This document shows positions 36,368-45,257 of a DNA stretch of 64,000 bases, one piece after another. Each line of letters begins with the position of its first letter. Position 1 is the first letter of the stretch. Below the pieces are notes generated by a model. The model was not told the DNA's origin, did not search any database, and worked only from the letters and a program-made list of their open reading frames with translations. Source of the DNA: Burkholderia pseudomultivorans (GTDB taxonomy: Bacteria > Pseudomonadota > Gammaproteobacteria > Burkholderiales > Burkholderiaceae); contig NZ_CP013377.1 in NCBI RefSeq assembly GCF_001718415.1, positions 558,001 to 622,000 on the forward strand, read 5' to 3'. Made by a program: the position numbers and the translations under genes.

Positions 36368-37557
36368 TGCACCACGACAATCTCCATACCGCGCTACCGC
36401 CGGCCGCGTCGTCCGACGCGGCGCTCGATGCCCGCCGGGCGACGCGCCGCAAGCGCTTCACGCTGTTCCTTGCCGTGGTGCTGCTGGCCGCGCTCGCCTG
36501 GCTCGCGTTCTGGCTGCTGCTCGACCGCTACGACGAGGACACCGACGACGCGTACGTCGCCGGCAGCATCGTGCAGGTCGCCGCGCAGGTGCCCGGCACC
36601 GTGACCGACGTGCTCGTCGCCGATACGCAGACCGTCCGCGCCGGCCAGCCGCTGGTGCGGCTCGACGACGCGGAGGCGTCGGTCGCGTTCGCACAGGCGA
36701 AGGCGCAGCTCGTGCAGGCGGTGCGGCAGGTCGCGAACGCGCGGATCTCGAACACGATGTACGTGGAGGCCGTGAATGCGCGGCGCGCCGACCTGTCGCT
36801 TGCACAGCGCGCGCTGGCGGCGCGCAGTGGCGCGTCGGTCGAGATCGTCGCGCCCGAGGAGCTGGCCCGCGCGCGGGCGGCGGTCGCGGGCGCGCAGGCG
36901 AACCTCGCGGCCGCGCAGGCGCAGCTCGACGCGGCGCGCGCGCTCGGCAGCAGGCTGCCGGTCGACGAAAGTCCGGCCGTCGTGCAGGCGGCCGCGCAGT
37001 TCAGGCTCGCGTACCGGAACCTGAAGCGCACGACGATCGTCGCGCCCGTCGACGGCACGATCGGTCAGCGCGCGGTGCAGGTCGGCCAGCAGGTCGGGCC
37101 CGGCGTGCCGCTGATGTCGGTCGTGCAGCTGAACCGGCTGTGGGTCGAGGCGAACTTCAAGGAAGGGCAGATTCGCCACATGCGGGTCGGGCAGCCGGTG
37201 CAGGTGGTGTCGGACCTGTACGGCTCGCGCGTCGTCTATCGCGGCCGCGTGCAGGGCTTCTCGGCAGGCACCGGCAGCGCGTTCTCGATGCTGCCGTCGC
37301 AGAACGCGGCCGGCAACTGGATCAAGGTCGTGCAGCGCGTGCCGGTCGTGATCGCGCTCGAGCCGCAGGAGCTCGCCGCGCATCCGCTGCGCGTCGGCCT
37401 GTCGATGCGCGTGACGGTCGACACGCACGATCGCAACGGACACGCGCTCGACAGCGAGCCGCCGACGCCGGCCGTCGCCACGCGCGTGCACGACGGTGTC
37501 GCCAGCGAGGCCGACGCGGCGGTCGCGGCGATCGTTCGCGACAATCAGGGCGGCTGA
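36367..37557 (+). CDS. HlyD/EmrA-family membrane fusion protein
   Basis: 396-residue periplasmic adaptor. One N-terminal membrane helix (about residues 30-51), then DTDDAYVAGSIVQVAAQVPGTV, the biotinyl-lipoyl-like half-motif of EmrA, an alpha-helical hairpin rich in Ala and Gln, and the second half LKRTTIVAPVDGTIGQRAVQVGQQV. Its ATG shares a base with the stop of the outer-membrane factor gene (TGATG). Links the MFS pump to the outer-membrane factor; last gene of the rhamnolipid operon. Confidence 0.92.
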   Translation: MHHDNLHTALPPAASSDAALDARRATRRKRFTLFLAVVLLAALAWLAFWLLLDRYDEDTDDAYVAGSIVQVAAQVPGTVTDVLVADTQTVRAGQPLVRLDDAEASVAFAQAKAQLVQAVRQVANARISNTMYVEAVNARRADLSLAQRALAARSGASVEIVAPEELARARAAVAGAQANLAAAQAQLDAARALGSRLPVDESPAVVQAAAQFRLAYRNLKRTTIVAPVDGTIGQRAVQVGQQVGPGVPLMSVVQLNRLWVEANFKEGQIRHMRVGQPVQVVSDLYGSRVVYRGRVQGFSAGTGSAFSMLPSQNAAGNWIKVVQRVPVVIALEPQELAAHPLRVGLSMRVTVDTHDRNGHALDSEPPTPAVATRVHDGVASEADAAVAAIVRDNQGG

Positions 37558-37860
37558 CGCGCGCGGCCGACCTCCTGCGCCGGCCTGCGTGCCGCCGGGG
37601 CCGGCGCCCGCAGCGGCGGCCGGGCTGCGGGGCCGCCCGCAGCGACCGGCCTCCGGCGCGCCGTCGCCGCGCACGGCTCCCGGCCGCTTTCCCGCCCGAC
37701 TTTCGCATTTCCGCCATTCATGTCGGCGCCGTTCAAACCGGTGTCGCGTTTTGGACATCGGCGCCCCCGTCTCCGGGACTACTCTCGAACAGCACGCTGT
37801 GTGCGCACCGCATCCGCCGGCGCGCAGCGGCGCCATCCAACGAGACATGGAGACAATACG
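37558..37860. other. GC-rich intergenic region between the rhamnolipid operon and fdhA
   Basis: About 300 bases, no gene seen. A strong hairpin GCTGCGGG-GCCG-CCCGCAGC at 37624-37643 lacks a T-run, so it may only assist Rho-dependent termination of the rhl operon. The fdhA promoter must lie in the second half; I could not identify it. Confidence 0.5.
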
Positions 37861-39057
37861 ATGAGCAGCAATCGAGGTGTCGTCTATCTTGGGCCGGGCA
37901 AGGTCGAGGTGCAGAAGATCGATTATCCGAAGATGGTCGATCCGAGCGGCCGCGCGATCGGCCACGGCGTGATTCTCAAGGTGGTCAGCACGAACATCTG
38001 CGGCTCCGATCAGCACATGGTGCGCGGCCGCACGACGGCGCCGATCGGTCTCGTGCTCGGTCACGAGATCACCGGCGAGGTGGTCGAGATCGGCCGCGAC
38101 GTCGAGACGCTGAAGCTCGGCGATCTCGTGTCGGTGCCGTTCAACGTCGCGTGCGGCCGCTGCGCGATGTGCAAGGACACGCATACGGGCGTCTGCCTGA
38201 ACGTGAACCCGTCGCGCGCCGGCGGCGCGTACGGCTATGTCGACATGGGCGGCTGGATCGGCGGCCAGGCCGAGTACGTGCTGGTGCCGTACGCGGACTT
38301 CAACCTGCTGAAATTCCCCGACCGCGACCAGGCGATGGCGAAGATCCGCGATCTGACCTGCCTGTCCGACATCCTGCCGACCGGTTATCACGGCGCAGTC
38401 AGCGCGGGCGTGAAGCCCGGCTCGACCGTCTATATCGCGGGCGCGGGCCCGGTCGGGATGGCTGCCGCCGCATCGGCGCGCCTGCTCGGCGCGGCCGTGA
38501 CGATCGTCGGCGACATGAACGCTGAACGCCTCGCGCACGCGAAGGCGATGGGCTTCGAGACGGTCGACCTGTCGAAGGACGCGACGCTCGGCGAGCAGAT
38601 CGAGCAGATCCTCGGCGTGCCGGAGATCGACTGCGCGGTCGACTGCGTCGGCTTCGAAGCGCATGGCCACGGCTCGTCGGGCCACTCGGAAGAGGCGCCC
38701 GCGACGGTGCTGAACTCGCTGATGGAAATCACGCGGCCGGCCGGCGCGATCGGCATCCCGGGCCTGTACGTGACCGACGATCCGGGCGCGAAGGACAAGG
38801 CCGCGCAGCACGGCAGCCTGAGCATCCGCTTCGGCCTCGGCTGGGCGAAGTCGCATTCGTTCTTCACGGGCCAGACGCCGGTGCTGAAATACAACCGCAA
38901 CCTGATGCAGGCGATCCTGTTCGACCGGCTGCCGATCGCGAAGATCGTCAACGTGTCGGTGATCTCGCTCGACGATGCGCCGGAAGGCTACAAGAAGTTC
39001 GACGGCGGCGCGCCGCGCAAATTCGTCATCGATCCGCACGGCCTGCTCGCGGCCTGA
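37861..39057 (+). CDS. fdhA: Glutathione-independent formaldehyde dehydrogenase FdhA
   Basis: 398-residue zinc-dependent medium-chain dehydrogenase oxidising formaldehyde to formate with tightly bound NAD. Catalytic zinc ligands Cys47 (TNICGSDQH) and His68-Glu69 (LVLGHEITG); structural zinc cysteines 98, 101, 104 and 112 (CGRCAMC onward). The Rossmann motif is IAGAGPVGMAAA. The long insert with CVGFEAHGHGSSGHSEEAP distinguishes FdhA from ordinary alcohol dehydrogenases. Useful for removing formaldehyde released by the betaine, dimethylglycine and sarcosine demethylations. Followed by a strong terminator. Confidence 0.93.
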   Translation: MSSNRGVVYLGPGKVEVQKIDYPKMVDPSGRAIGHGVILKVVSTNICGSDQHMVRGRTTAPIGLVLGHEITGEVVEIGRDVETLKLGDLVSVPFNVACGRCAMCKDTHTGVCLNVNPSRAGGAYGYVDMGGWIGGQAEYVLVPYADFNLLKFPDRDQAMAKIRDLTCLSDILPTGYHGAVSAGVKPGSTVYIAGAGPVGMAAAASARLLGAAVTIVGDMNAERLAHAKAMGFETVDLSKDATLGEQIEQILGVPEIDCAVDCVGFEAHGHGSSGHSEEAPATVLNSLMEITRPAGAIGIPGLYVTDDPGAKDKAAQHGSLSIRFGLGWAKSHSFFTGQTPVLKYNRNLMQAILFDRLPIAKIVNVSVISLDDAPEGYKKFDGGAPRKFVIDPHGLLAA

Positions 39058-39084
39058 CGATACGCGCCTCGGCGGAACATGAAA

Positions 39085-39120
39085 CGGGCGGCGCCGGCGA
39101 CGGCGCCGCCCGTTTTTTTT
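39085..39120 (+). terminator. Rho-independent terminator of fdhA
   Basis: Near-perfect stem CGGGCGGCGCC / GGCGCCGCCCG with loop GGCGA, then eight T, 27 bases after the fdhA stop. Confidence 0.95.
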
Positions 39121-39247
39121 GCGGTGCGATTTGGCATGCGTCGGGCGCGATGCCCGGCCGGGCGACCGTCGCCGCCGTCCGGGATTGCTGCGATAATCGA
39201 CGCCCTGTTCCCGAACCTGCCGCCGCCGACCGCAGGCGGATCCCCGG

Positions 39248-40165
39248 ATGGCCAAGTCACTCCCTCTCGCCGCGCTGCACACCTTCGTCGAGGTGGCGCG
39301 ATGCGGCAGCATGAAGCAGGCGGCCGAGCTGCTGTGCCTGTCGCCCGGCGCCGTCAGCCAGCATGTCCGCAATCTCGAGGACCGGCTCGCCGTGCGCCTG
39401 TTCGAACGCAACGGCCGCGAGCTCGAACTGACCGGAACCGGGCGGGCGCTGTTCGACCAGCTCGCCGGCGGCTTCGGCGAGATCGAGGCCGCGTGGGCGA
39501 ACGTGCACGGCGCGAACCGGCGCGTCGTGCGCCTCACGGTGACGACCACCGCGTCGTTCGCGAATACGTGGCTCGTGCAGCGGCTCGGCTCGTTCAATGC
39601 GCGCTACCCCGAAATCGAAATCTCCGTCGAGACGCGCGCGCAACTGGTCGACCTGCGCCGCGACTACGTCGACGTCGCGATCCGGCACGGGCTGGGCCGT
39701 TATCCGGGCCATGCGTCGTTCCGGATCTGGACGCCGGAGCTGTGGCCCGTATGCAGCCCGCAGCTGCTCGATCCGGCGCGGCCGATCGAACAGCCGGCCG
39801 ACTGCCTGTCATACCCGCTGCTGCAGGATGCGGACCGCGCCGACTGGGCGCTGTGGCTGCGCGCGCAGGGCATCGACGATGCGCGCGCGCAGCGCGGCGC
39901 GAGCTTCAGCGAGGACGCGCTGCTGATTCGCGCCGCGGTGGCCGGGCAGGGCATCGCGCTGGTGCGCGACATCTATGCGCAGCACGAGGTCGCGGCCGGG
40001 CGGCTGGTGCGCGTGCTGGCGCGGCCCTGGCCGACCGAGCTGTCCTATTACGTCGTGTGCAGCGAGGCCCGCCAGCACGAATGGAAGATCGCCGCGTTTC
40101 GCGACTGGCTCGCGCGGGAAATCGGCGACGACGGCGCCGACGCGCCGCACGCGCTATTGCCGTGA
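39248..40165 (+). CDS. LysR-family transcriptional regulator (GcvA-like)
   Basis: 305 residues. N-terminal winged helix with LHTFVEVARCGSMKQAAELLCLSPGAVSQHVRNLEDRLAVRLFER (residues 10-54), then a substrate-binding domain with VDVAIRHGLGRYPG, the pattern of the GcvA/AmpR subgroup. Its 3' end overlaps the convergent EamA transporter gene by 12 bases, so the target is not obviously the neighbour. Effector unknown. Confidence 0.9.
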   Translation: MAKSLPLAALHTFVEVARCGSMKQAAELLCLSPGAVSQHVRNLEDRLAVRLFERNGRELELTGTGRALFDQLAGGFGEIEAAWANVHGANRRVVRLTVTTTASFANTWLVQRLGSFNARYPEIEISVETRAQLVDLRRDYVDVAIRHGLGRYPGHASFRIWTPELWPVCSPQLLDPARPIEQPADCLSYPLLQDADRADWALWLRAQGIDDARAQRGASFSEDALLIRAAVAGQGIALVRDIYAQHEVAAGRLVRVLARPWPTELSYYVVCSEARQHEWKIAAFRDWLAREIGDDGADAPHALLP

Positions 40166-41041
40166 GCCGCGCGCGACGGCAGCCGTGAAGCCCTTGATCT
40201 TGCCGGTCGCGAGCGCGGTGCCGAGCAGGATGATCGCGCAGCCGGCGACGGTCTGCACGGTGACCGTTTCGTGCAGGAAGATCGCGCCCCAGACGACGCC
40301 GAAGATCGGGATCAGGAACGTGACCGACGCCGCGTACTGCGCGCCGGCGCTGCGGATCAGCCCGAAATACAGCAGGTATGCGACGGCCGTGCAGAGCGCG
40401 CCGAGCAGCACGACGGCGATCCATGCGGCGGCCGGAACGGCGCTGCCGGGCCACATCGGCGCCGCCAGCGGCGCGAGGACGAGCGCGGCGAACAACTGGC
40501 TGCCGAACGCGGACACGAACGGCCGTACGTTCGCGAGCCTGCGCTTCGAGTAGTGCGCGGCGAATCCGTACGACAGCGTCGCGATCATCGCGGCGGCGAT
40601 CGCGCCCGGCGCGCCGGCCGTGCCCGCGCCGACCGCCGAGCCGGCGAGCACGACGACCCCGGCGAAGCCGAGTGCCAGCCCGATCGCCTGCGGTTTCGTC
40701 AGCGGCGCGCGCAGCCACAGGTAGGCGACGATCGCGGCCCATAGCGGCGTGGTTGCGTTCAGGATCGAGTCGGTGCCGGCCGTCACGAACAGCGCCGCAT
40801 AGGTCAGCAGGCAGAACGGCAGCGCCGAATTGGTCACGCCGACCACGAACAGCGGCACGACGTGCGTACGCAGTTCGCGCCGCGCGCCGGCGTCGCGCAG
40901 CACCGGCGACAACAGCAGCGCGGCGATCGCGACGCGCAGTGCGATCAGCGGGACGACGCCGAACGCCGGCGCGCCCATTCGCATGAACAGGAACGACGCG
41001 CCCCAGATTGCCGCGAGGGTCACGAGCTGCAATGCATTCAT
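40154..41041 (-). CDS. EamA/DMT-family transporter
   Basis: 295-residue inner-membrane protein with ten predicted helices in two EamA repeats (IWGASFLFMRMGAPAFGVVPLIALR near the N-terminus, FLIPIFGVVWGAIFLHETVTVQTVAGCAIILLG near the end). Proteins of this type export amino acids, nucleosides or other small metabolites. Start 41041 gives the canonical MNALQLVTLAAIWGASF. It converges on the LysR gene with a 12-base overlap of 3' ends. Confidence 0.88.
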   Translation of the reverse strand: MNALQLVTLAAIWGASFLFMRMGAPAFGVVPLIALRVAIAALLLSPVLRDAGARRELRTHVVPLFVVGVTNSALPFCLLTYAALFVTAGTDSILNATTPLWAAIVAYLWLRAPLTKPQAIGLALGFAGVVVLAGSAVGAGTAGAPGAIAAAMIATLSYGFAAHYSKRRLANVRPFVSAFGSQLFAALVLAPLAAPMWPGSAVPAAAWIAVVLLGALCTAVAYLLYFGLIRSAGAQYAASVTFLIPIFGVVWGAIFLHETVTVQTVAGCAIILLGTALATGKIKGFTAAVARGSRQ

Positions 41042-41212
41042 GAAGAAACTCCGTTCGTTGGCTCGGGCGGCCGGCGCGACGCGCGACATGCGAGGCGCGT
41101 CGGCGCGACCGGATGACCCATTGAACGCGAGGCGGCCGCTGCGGCGCAAACGAGGTTTTCTGCGGGCCGGTTTAGAAAAATGAATCGAGCGGCGAGCGCC
41201 GGCCGCGGCCGC

Positions 41213-42064
41213 TCAATGACCGCGATAGAGCTTCGCGACCTCGAAGGTATTCGATGCGTGTCGCCGCCCATGGCCGCCGTGTGTGCTGACGCGACGCAGC
41301 GCATGCGACCGGTGCGCGGGATCGCGCGGGCTGTGCCAGACGGCCGTGCGGACCGACGCGGGCGGCGTCGCGTGCGGACAGGCAGGGTCCGCATGGCGCG
41401 TGCAGGCTCGTGCGGCAAGCGCGCGATTCGGTGCGGACAGCGATGCGTTGCCGCCCGCGGCAGCCGTCGCGATCGTGCCGGCCGGTCGTGCCGCGCGAAC
41501 CCACTGCGCGCCGGCGCCGGTTGCGCCGTGCCGGTCGATCGCCAGTTGCGGCGCGTCGACCGAATGAAACGGATAGACGGGCACCGGCAGCACCGGCAAC
41601 GACGGATCGCCCTGCAACGCCGCCGGATTGTCGGACGCGTGTGCGTCGGCGACGGTCACGCGCGATGCGCCGGGCGGGCGGCAGGTCGGATCGGCCCTGC
41701 ACATCCGGTCGGTCGCCACGTAGCCGCCGACCAGCAGCACGACCGTCGCGATGCTCAGCAGCGGCGCGGTCGATGCGCTGGGGCGCCGGAACGACGCGTT
41801 GCGCAGCGCGCGCGCAACGCGCGCCGACCAGCTGTCGAACGAGCGCACCGCGTATCGGGTGCGCGCATCGCCGGTCCGCTCGGGCAGCGGTTCGAACGGC
41901 CAGCTGGGCCGACCGCAGGCCGGGCAGTGCTCGAGCGCGCGAAACGCGACGAAGCCGCATTGCCGGCATCGGCAGCTGGTCGTGCGACGTGCGTCGGCGC
42001 GTGTGCGCGCGATGCCGCGCACGGTCTCGCGTGCGCGGATGTTCCGGTTGGGCAGGATATGCAT
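41213..42064 (-). CDS. Zinc-ribbon, single-pass membrane protein of unknown function
   Basis: 283 residues. An N-terminal zinc ribbon CRCRQCGFVAFRALEHCPACG (about residues 32-52, paired CxxC motifs) is followed by one membrane helix (LLSIATVVLLVGGYVATD, about 104-121). The rest is a Pro/Ala/His-rich, probably disordered, exported region. The gene starts eight bases after the MocR-type gene, so the two are one transcript. I do not recognise a family; the tail has low complexity and may not be strongly conserved. Confidence 0.62.
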   Translation of the reverse strand: MHILPNRNIRARETVRGIARTRADARRTTSCRCRQCGFVAFRALEHCPACGRPSWPFEPLPERTGDARTRYAVRSFDSWSARVARALRNASFRRPSASTAPLLSIATVVLLVGGYVATDRMCRADPTCRPPGASRVTVADAHASDNPAALQGDPSLPVLPVPVYPFHSVDAPQLAIDRHGATGAGAQWVRAARPAGTIATAAAGGNASLSAPNRALAARACTRHADPACPHATPPASVRTAVWHSPRDPAHRSHALRRVSTHGGHGRRHASNTFEVAKLYRGH

Positions 42065-42072
42065 GATCTGCG

Positions 42073-43491
42073 CTACTCCGAATCGCGCTGGCGGGTCGCC
42101 AGCGTACCGATGGTCTGCATCGCGCTCTCCACGGCGGGCGTCCACGGTCGGCCGTAGTTGAGCCGGACGTAGCGACGGAATCCGCCGGTCATCGAAAAGA
42201 TCGGTCCGGGCGCGATGCTGATGCCGTTTTCCATCGCGGCGCCGAACAGGCGCAGCGCATCGACGCGCGGCGGCAGCTCGATCCACAGAAAATAGCCGCC
42301 GCGCGGTGCAAATACTTCGGTCCCCTGTGGAAAATACGCGCGCACGGCCGCGAGCATCTGCGCCTGGTGCGCGGCCAGATTGCGCCGCAGCCTGCGCAGG
42401 AACCGGTCGTAGCCGCCGTCGCGCAGATAGCGGGAAATGGCGATTTGCGCGGTGAGGTCGGCCGACGGTGCGCCGGTGCACGACGCGTGCCTGATCTGCT
42501 GTACGTAGCGTCCGGCCGCGACCCAGCCGATCCGGAAGCCGGGCGCGAGGCACTTCGAAAACGACCCGCAGTGGAGCACCAGCCCCTTATCGTCATACAG
42601 CTTCGCGGGACGCGCCGGCGACGGTCCGAAATGCAGTTCGTTGTACACGTCGTCCTCGATCAGCGGCACGCGGCGCGCGGCGAGCAGCTCGATCAGCGCG
42701 CGCTTGCGTTCGTCGGACAAGGTCGCGCCGGTCGGATTGTGGAACGACGTCATGAACCAGCAGGCGCGTACCGGATGCGTGTCGAGCGCTTCGGCGAGCG
42801 CATCGAGATCGAGCCCGGTGCGCGGATCGACCGGGATTTCGACGGCCTTCAGGTGCAGCCGCCGCACGGCCTGCAGTGCCGCGTGAAATGCGGGGCGCTC
42901 GATCGCGACCACGTCGCCGGGGCGCGTCAGCGTCTGCAGGCTGAGCGTCAGCGCGTCGAGCGCGCCGGTCGTGATGATGATCTCGTCGAGCGGGAGCGCC
43001 GCGCCGGCGGTCAGGTAGCGCAGCGCGATCTGGCGACGCAGTCCGTCGTCGCCGGGCGGGAAGCCGGACAGCACCTGGCTGCGATCCATGTTGCGCGCTG
43101 CCGTCGCCGCGTATCGCCACAGGCTGCTCATCGGAAACAGCGAATAGCTCGCGAACGCCGAGCCGAGCGGAACGATGTCCTCGCAGCTGATGGAATCGAG
43201 CAGGCGAAACAGCGCGCCGTCGTCGGGCGGCGCCACGGCCCGCTTGCGCGGCAGATCGTGCCCGGTGCGCAGGTGGCGGTCGTCGAGGTTCGCCACGAAA
43301 TAACCGGACCGTGCACGTGCGACGATCAGTCCCTCGCTCTCGAGCGCGTAGTACGCGCGGAACACGGTGGACGGGCTGACGTGATACGCGCGACAGGCGG
43401 CGCGCACCGTCGGGATGCGCGCACCCGGGGCCAGATCTCCGCGCCGGATCGAATCGGCGATCGTTCCGGCGAGCATCGCATAACGCTTCAT
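42073..43491 (-). CDS. MocR/GntR-type regulator with aminotransferase domain
   Basis: 472 residues. N-terminal GntR winged helix (LAPGARIPTVRAACRAYHVSPSTVFRAYYALESEGLI, about residues 20-56) fused to a fold-type-I PLP domain. PLP-binding Lys313 lies in CGSFSKCLAPGFRIGWV; SFHNPTGATLS and IEDDVYNELHF are also conserved. Such proteins sense PLP or amino compounds and control amine or amino-acid genes. First gene of a two-gene unit with the zinc-ribbon protein; it diverges from the discoidin-domain gene across 265 bases, which may be under its control. Confidence 0.9.
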   Translation of the reverse strand: MKRYAMLAGTIADSIRRGDLAPGARIPTVRAACRAYHVSPSTVFRAYYALESEGLIVARARSGYFVANLDDRHLRTGHDLPRKRAVAPPDDGALFRLLDSISCEDIVPLGSAFASYSLFPMSSLWRYAATAARNMDRSQVLSGFPPGDDGLRRQIALRYLTAGAALPLDEIIITTGALDALTLSLQTLTRPGDVVAIERPAFHAALQAVRRLHLKAVEIPVDPRTGLDLDALAEALDTHPVRACWFMTSFHNPTGATLSDERKRALIELLAARRVPLIEDDVYNELHFGPSPARPAKLYDDKGLVLHCGSFSKCLAPGFRIGWVAAGRYVQQIRHASCTGAPSADLTAQIAISRYLRDGGYDRFLRRLRRNLAAHQAQMLAAVRAYFPQGTEVFAPRGGYFLWIELPPRVDALRLFGAAMENGISIAPGPIFSMTGGFRRYVRLNYGRPWTPAVESAMQTIGTLATRQRDSE

Positions 43492-43756
43492 GCCTGCCTC
43501 AAGTCGAGCGCGTTCCTGCCGAAAAAAGAGTAGCACGGCGCGTGTCGCTCGGGCACCGGTCTTCCATCGTGATCCGTTTATTTTCGATGGGCTCTGATCC
43601 TGTTTTCTCGAGCGATTCGCAGGCATGCTCTCGCCACCTTCAACCCGACGTCCACTCGAAATACGGAATTCACGCTGCACGACGGCTGATCCGTGGCCGC
43701 GCGCATCCGCGCGCGGCTTCGTCTGCCGGCGTCTCACATTTGTCAGGATATTCAGC

Positions 43757-45169
43757 GTGAAATCGAAATCCGTTCTTGCCGCCATCGTGGCCGGCATGAC
43801 GTTCGGCCTGTTCGGCCACGCCGCCATCGCGGCCTGTATCAGCAATCCTCCGGCGCAGTCGAGCGCATCGTTTCCCGCCGCGCTGACCGGCAAGCTCGTC
43901 TATCACAGCTACGTGAAATACGGCGACGGCACGAGCCAGTTGTTCCTCTACGATTTCTCCGCGCATACGCTGACGCAACTGAGCAAGAGCACCTGGGGCA
44001 TCACCGATCCGATGAACGGCGTGTTCAGCCCCGACGGCAAGTGGCTCGCGTTCATGGGCATCCGCAACGGCGCATGGAACGTGTTCATGCTGCAGCTCGG
44101 CGCGGGCACGCCGCCGGTCAACATGACGAACAGCACGGGCGCGACGCGCAACGAGGATCCGAAGTTCAGCCCGGACGGCAAGACGCTCGTGTTCAAGCAG
44201 AACGGCGACGTGAAGCAGGGCACGCTGTCGTATACGAGCGCGGGTCCGGTGTTCACGTCGATCGTGAGCCTGACGAACGCGCCGTCCGGCGCCGAGTATT
44301 CGATGCCGTATCTCGCGCCGGATGCGAGCGCCGTCTACTACGCGACCGGCACCGGCGCGAACATGGGCCTGATGAAGCGCACGATCGCGACCGGCGCGAC
44401 CGCCACGTTCGATCATCCGGCCGGACTGCAGACCTACTATCCGATCGTGCGCGCAGACGGCATGGTGTTCTACGCGCGCTGGAAGGACAGCGGCGGGCTC
44501 GACCAGATCTATGCGAAGAGCGCCGACCCGGCGGCGACGCCGAACGCGCTGCCGCTCAACGACTGCGTCAGCAACAACTCGGATCCCGCGCCGGTGAACG
44601 GCACCAACTACCTGTTCTTCTCGTCGACGACGGCGGGCGGCTATCAGCTGTATGTCGGCGACGTGACGACCGGTCAGCGCTGGAGCCTGACGCCGTTCGG
44701 CGTGAACGCCGACTCGACCAAGGCGAAGCTCGGCGCGAGCTACTACGGCGGTCCGGCCGCGGCGCAGCCGACGCTGCTGTCGCAAGGGCGACCGGCCGCG
44801 GCATCGGCGAGCTACAACGCGTCGATGACGCCGGACAAGGCGTTCGACGGCAACACGACCAGCACGCGCTGGGATTCGCCGGAAGGCACGGGCGTCGATC
44901 CGCAGTGGATCTCGGTCGACCTCGGCGCGGTGAAGACGATCAGCAGCATCGACCTGTACTGGGACGCGGGCGCGCTCGTCTACCAGATCCAGACGTCGAA
45001 CGACAACGCGAACTGGACGACGATCTACTCGACGAACAACGGCGTGTCGTACCAGCACGTGACCTTGCCGAACCTCAACGGTCGCGGCCGCTACGTGCGG
45101 ATGCTCGGCACGAAGCGCGCGACGCAGTGGGGCTACTCGCTGTACCAGATGCAGGTGTGGGGATCGTAA
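43757..45169 (+). CDS. Secreted TolB-like beta-propeller protein with C-terminal F5/8 type C (discoidin) domain
   Basis: 470 residues. Sec signal peptide ends near GHAAIA|AC. Residues about 45-330 hold WD40-like/TolB repeats (FSPDGKWLAFMG, FSPDGKTLVFKQNGD, LAPDASAVYYATG). The last ~135 residues form a galactose-binding-like domain (TPDKAFDGNTTSTRWDSPEG, WISVDLGAVKTISSIDLYWD, YVRMLGTKRATQWGYSLYQM). Suggests an exported carbohydrate- or surface-binding protein. Chosen start GTG 43757 has AGGA nine bases upstream and begins exactly at the signal peptide. Followed by a strong terminator. Confidence 0.85.
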   Translation: MKSKSVLAAIVAGMTFGLFGHAAIAACISNPPAQSSASFPAALTGKLVYHSYVKYGDGTSQLFLYDFSAHTLTQLSKSTWGITDPMNGVFSPDGKWLAFMGIRNGAWNVFMLQLGAGTPPVNMTNSTGATRNEDPKFSPDGKTLVFKQNGDVKQGTLSYTSAGPVFTSIVSLTNAPSGAEYSMPYLAPDASAVYYATGTGANMGLMKRTIATGATATFDHPAGLQTYYPIVRADGMVFYARWKDSGGLDQIYAKSADPAATPNALPLNDCVSNNSDPAPVNGTNYLFFSSTTAGGYQLYVGDVTTGQRWSLTPFGVNADSTKAKLGASYYGGPAAAQPTLLSQGRPAAASASYNASMTPDKAFDGNTTSTRWDSPEGTGVDPQWISVDLGAVKTISSIDLYWDAGALVYQIQTSNDNANWTTIYSTNNGVSYQHVTLPNLNGRGRYVRMLGTKRATQWGYSLYQMQVWGS

Positions 45170-45206
45170 GCCATGCGGCGCCGGCGCGCCGCGCCGGCGG
45201 CAGATG

Positions 45207-45237
45207 AAAAAAGCGACCTCGACGGGTCGCTTTTTTT
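45207..45237. terminator. Bidirectional Rho-independent terminator between convergent genes
   Basis: A6-GCGACC-TCGACG-GGTCGC-T7: a stem of six base pairs, extended by A-T pairs, works in both directions. It serves both the discoidin-domain gene (+) and the gbdR-like gene (-). Confidence 0.92.
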
Positions 45238-45257
45238 CGTTGCGCGGCGCGCTCGGC

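Noticed and set aside
41180..42157. Plus-strand frame opposite the zinc-ribbon gene
   Set aside because: No motifs, while the minus-strand frame has paired CxxC motifs, a membrane helix and sits eight bases after the MocR gene.
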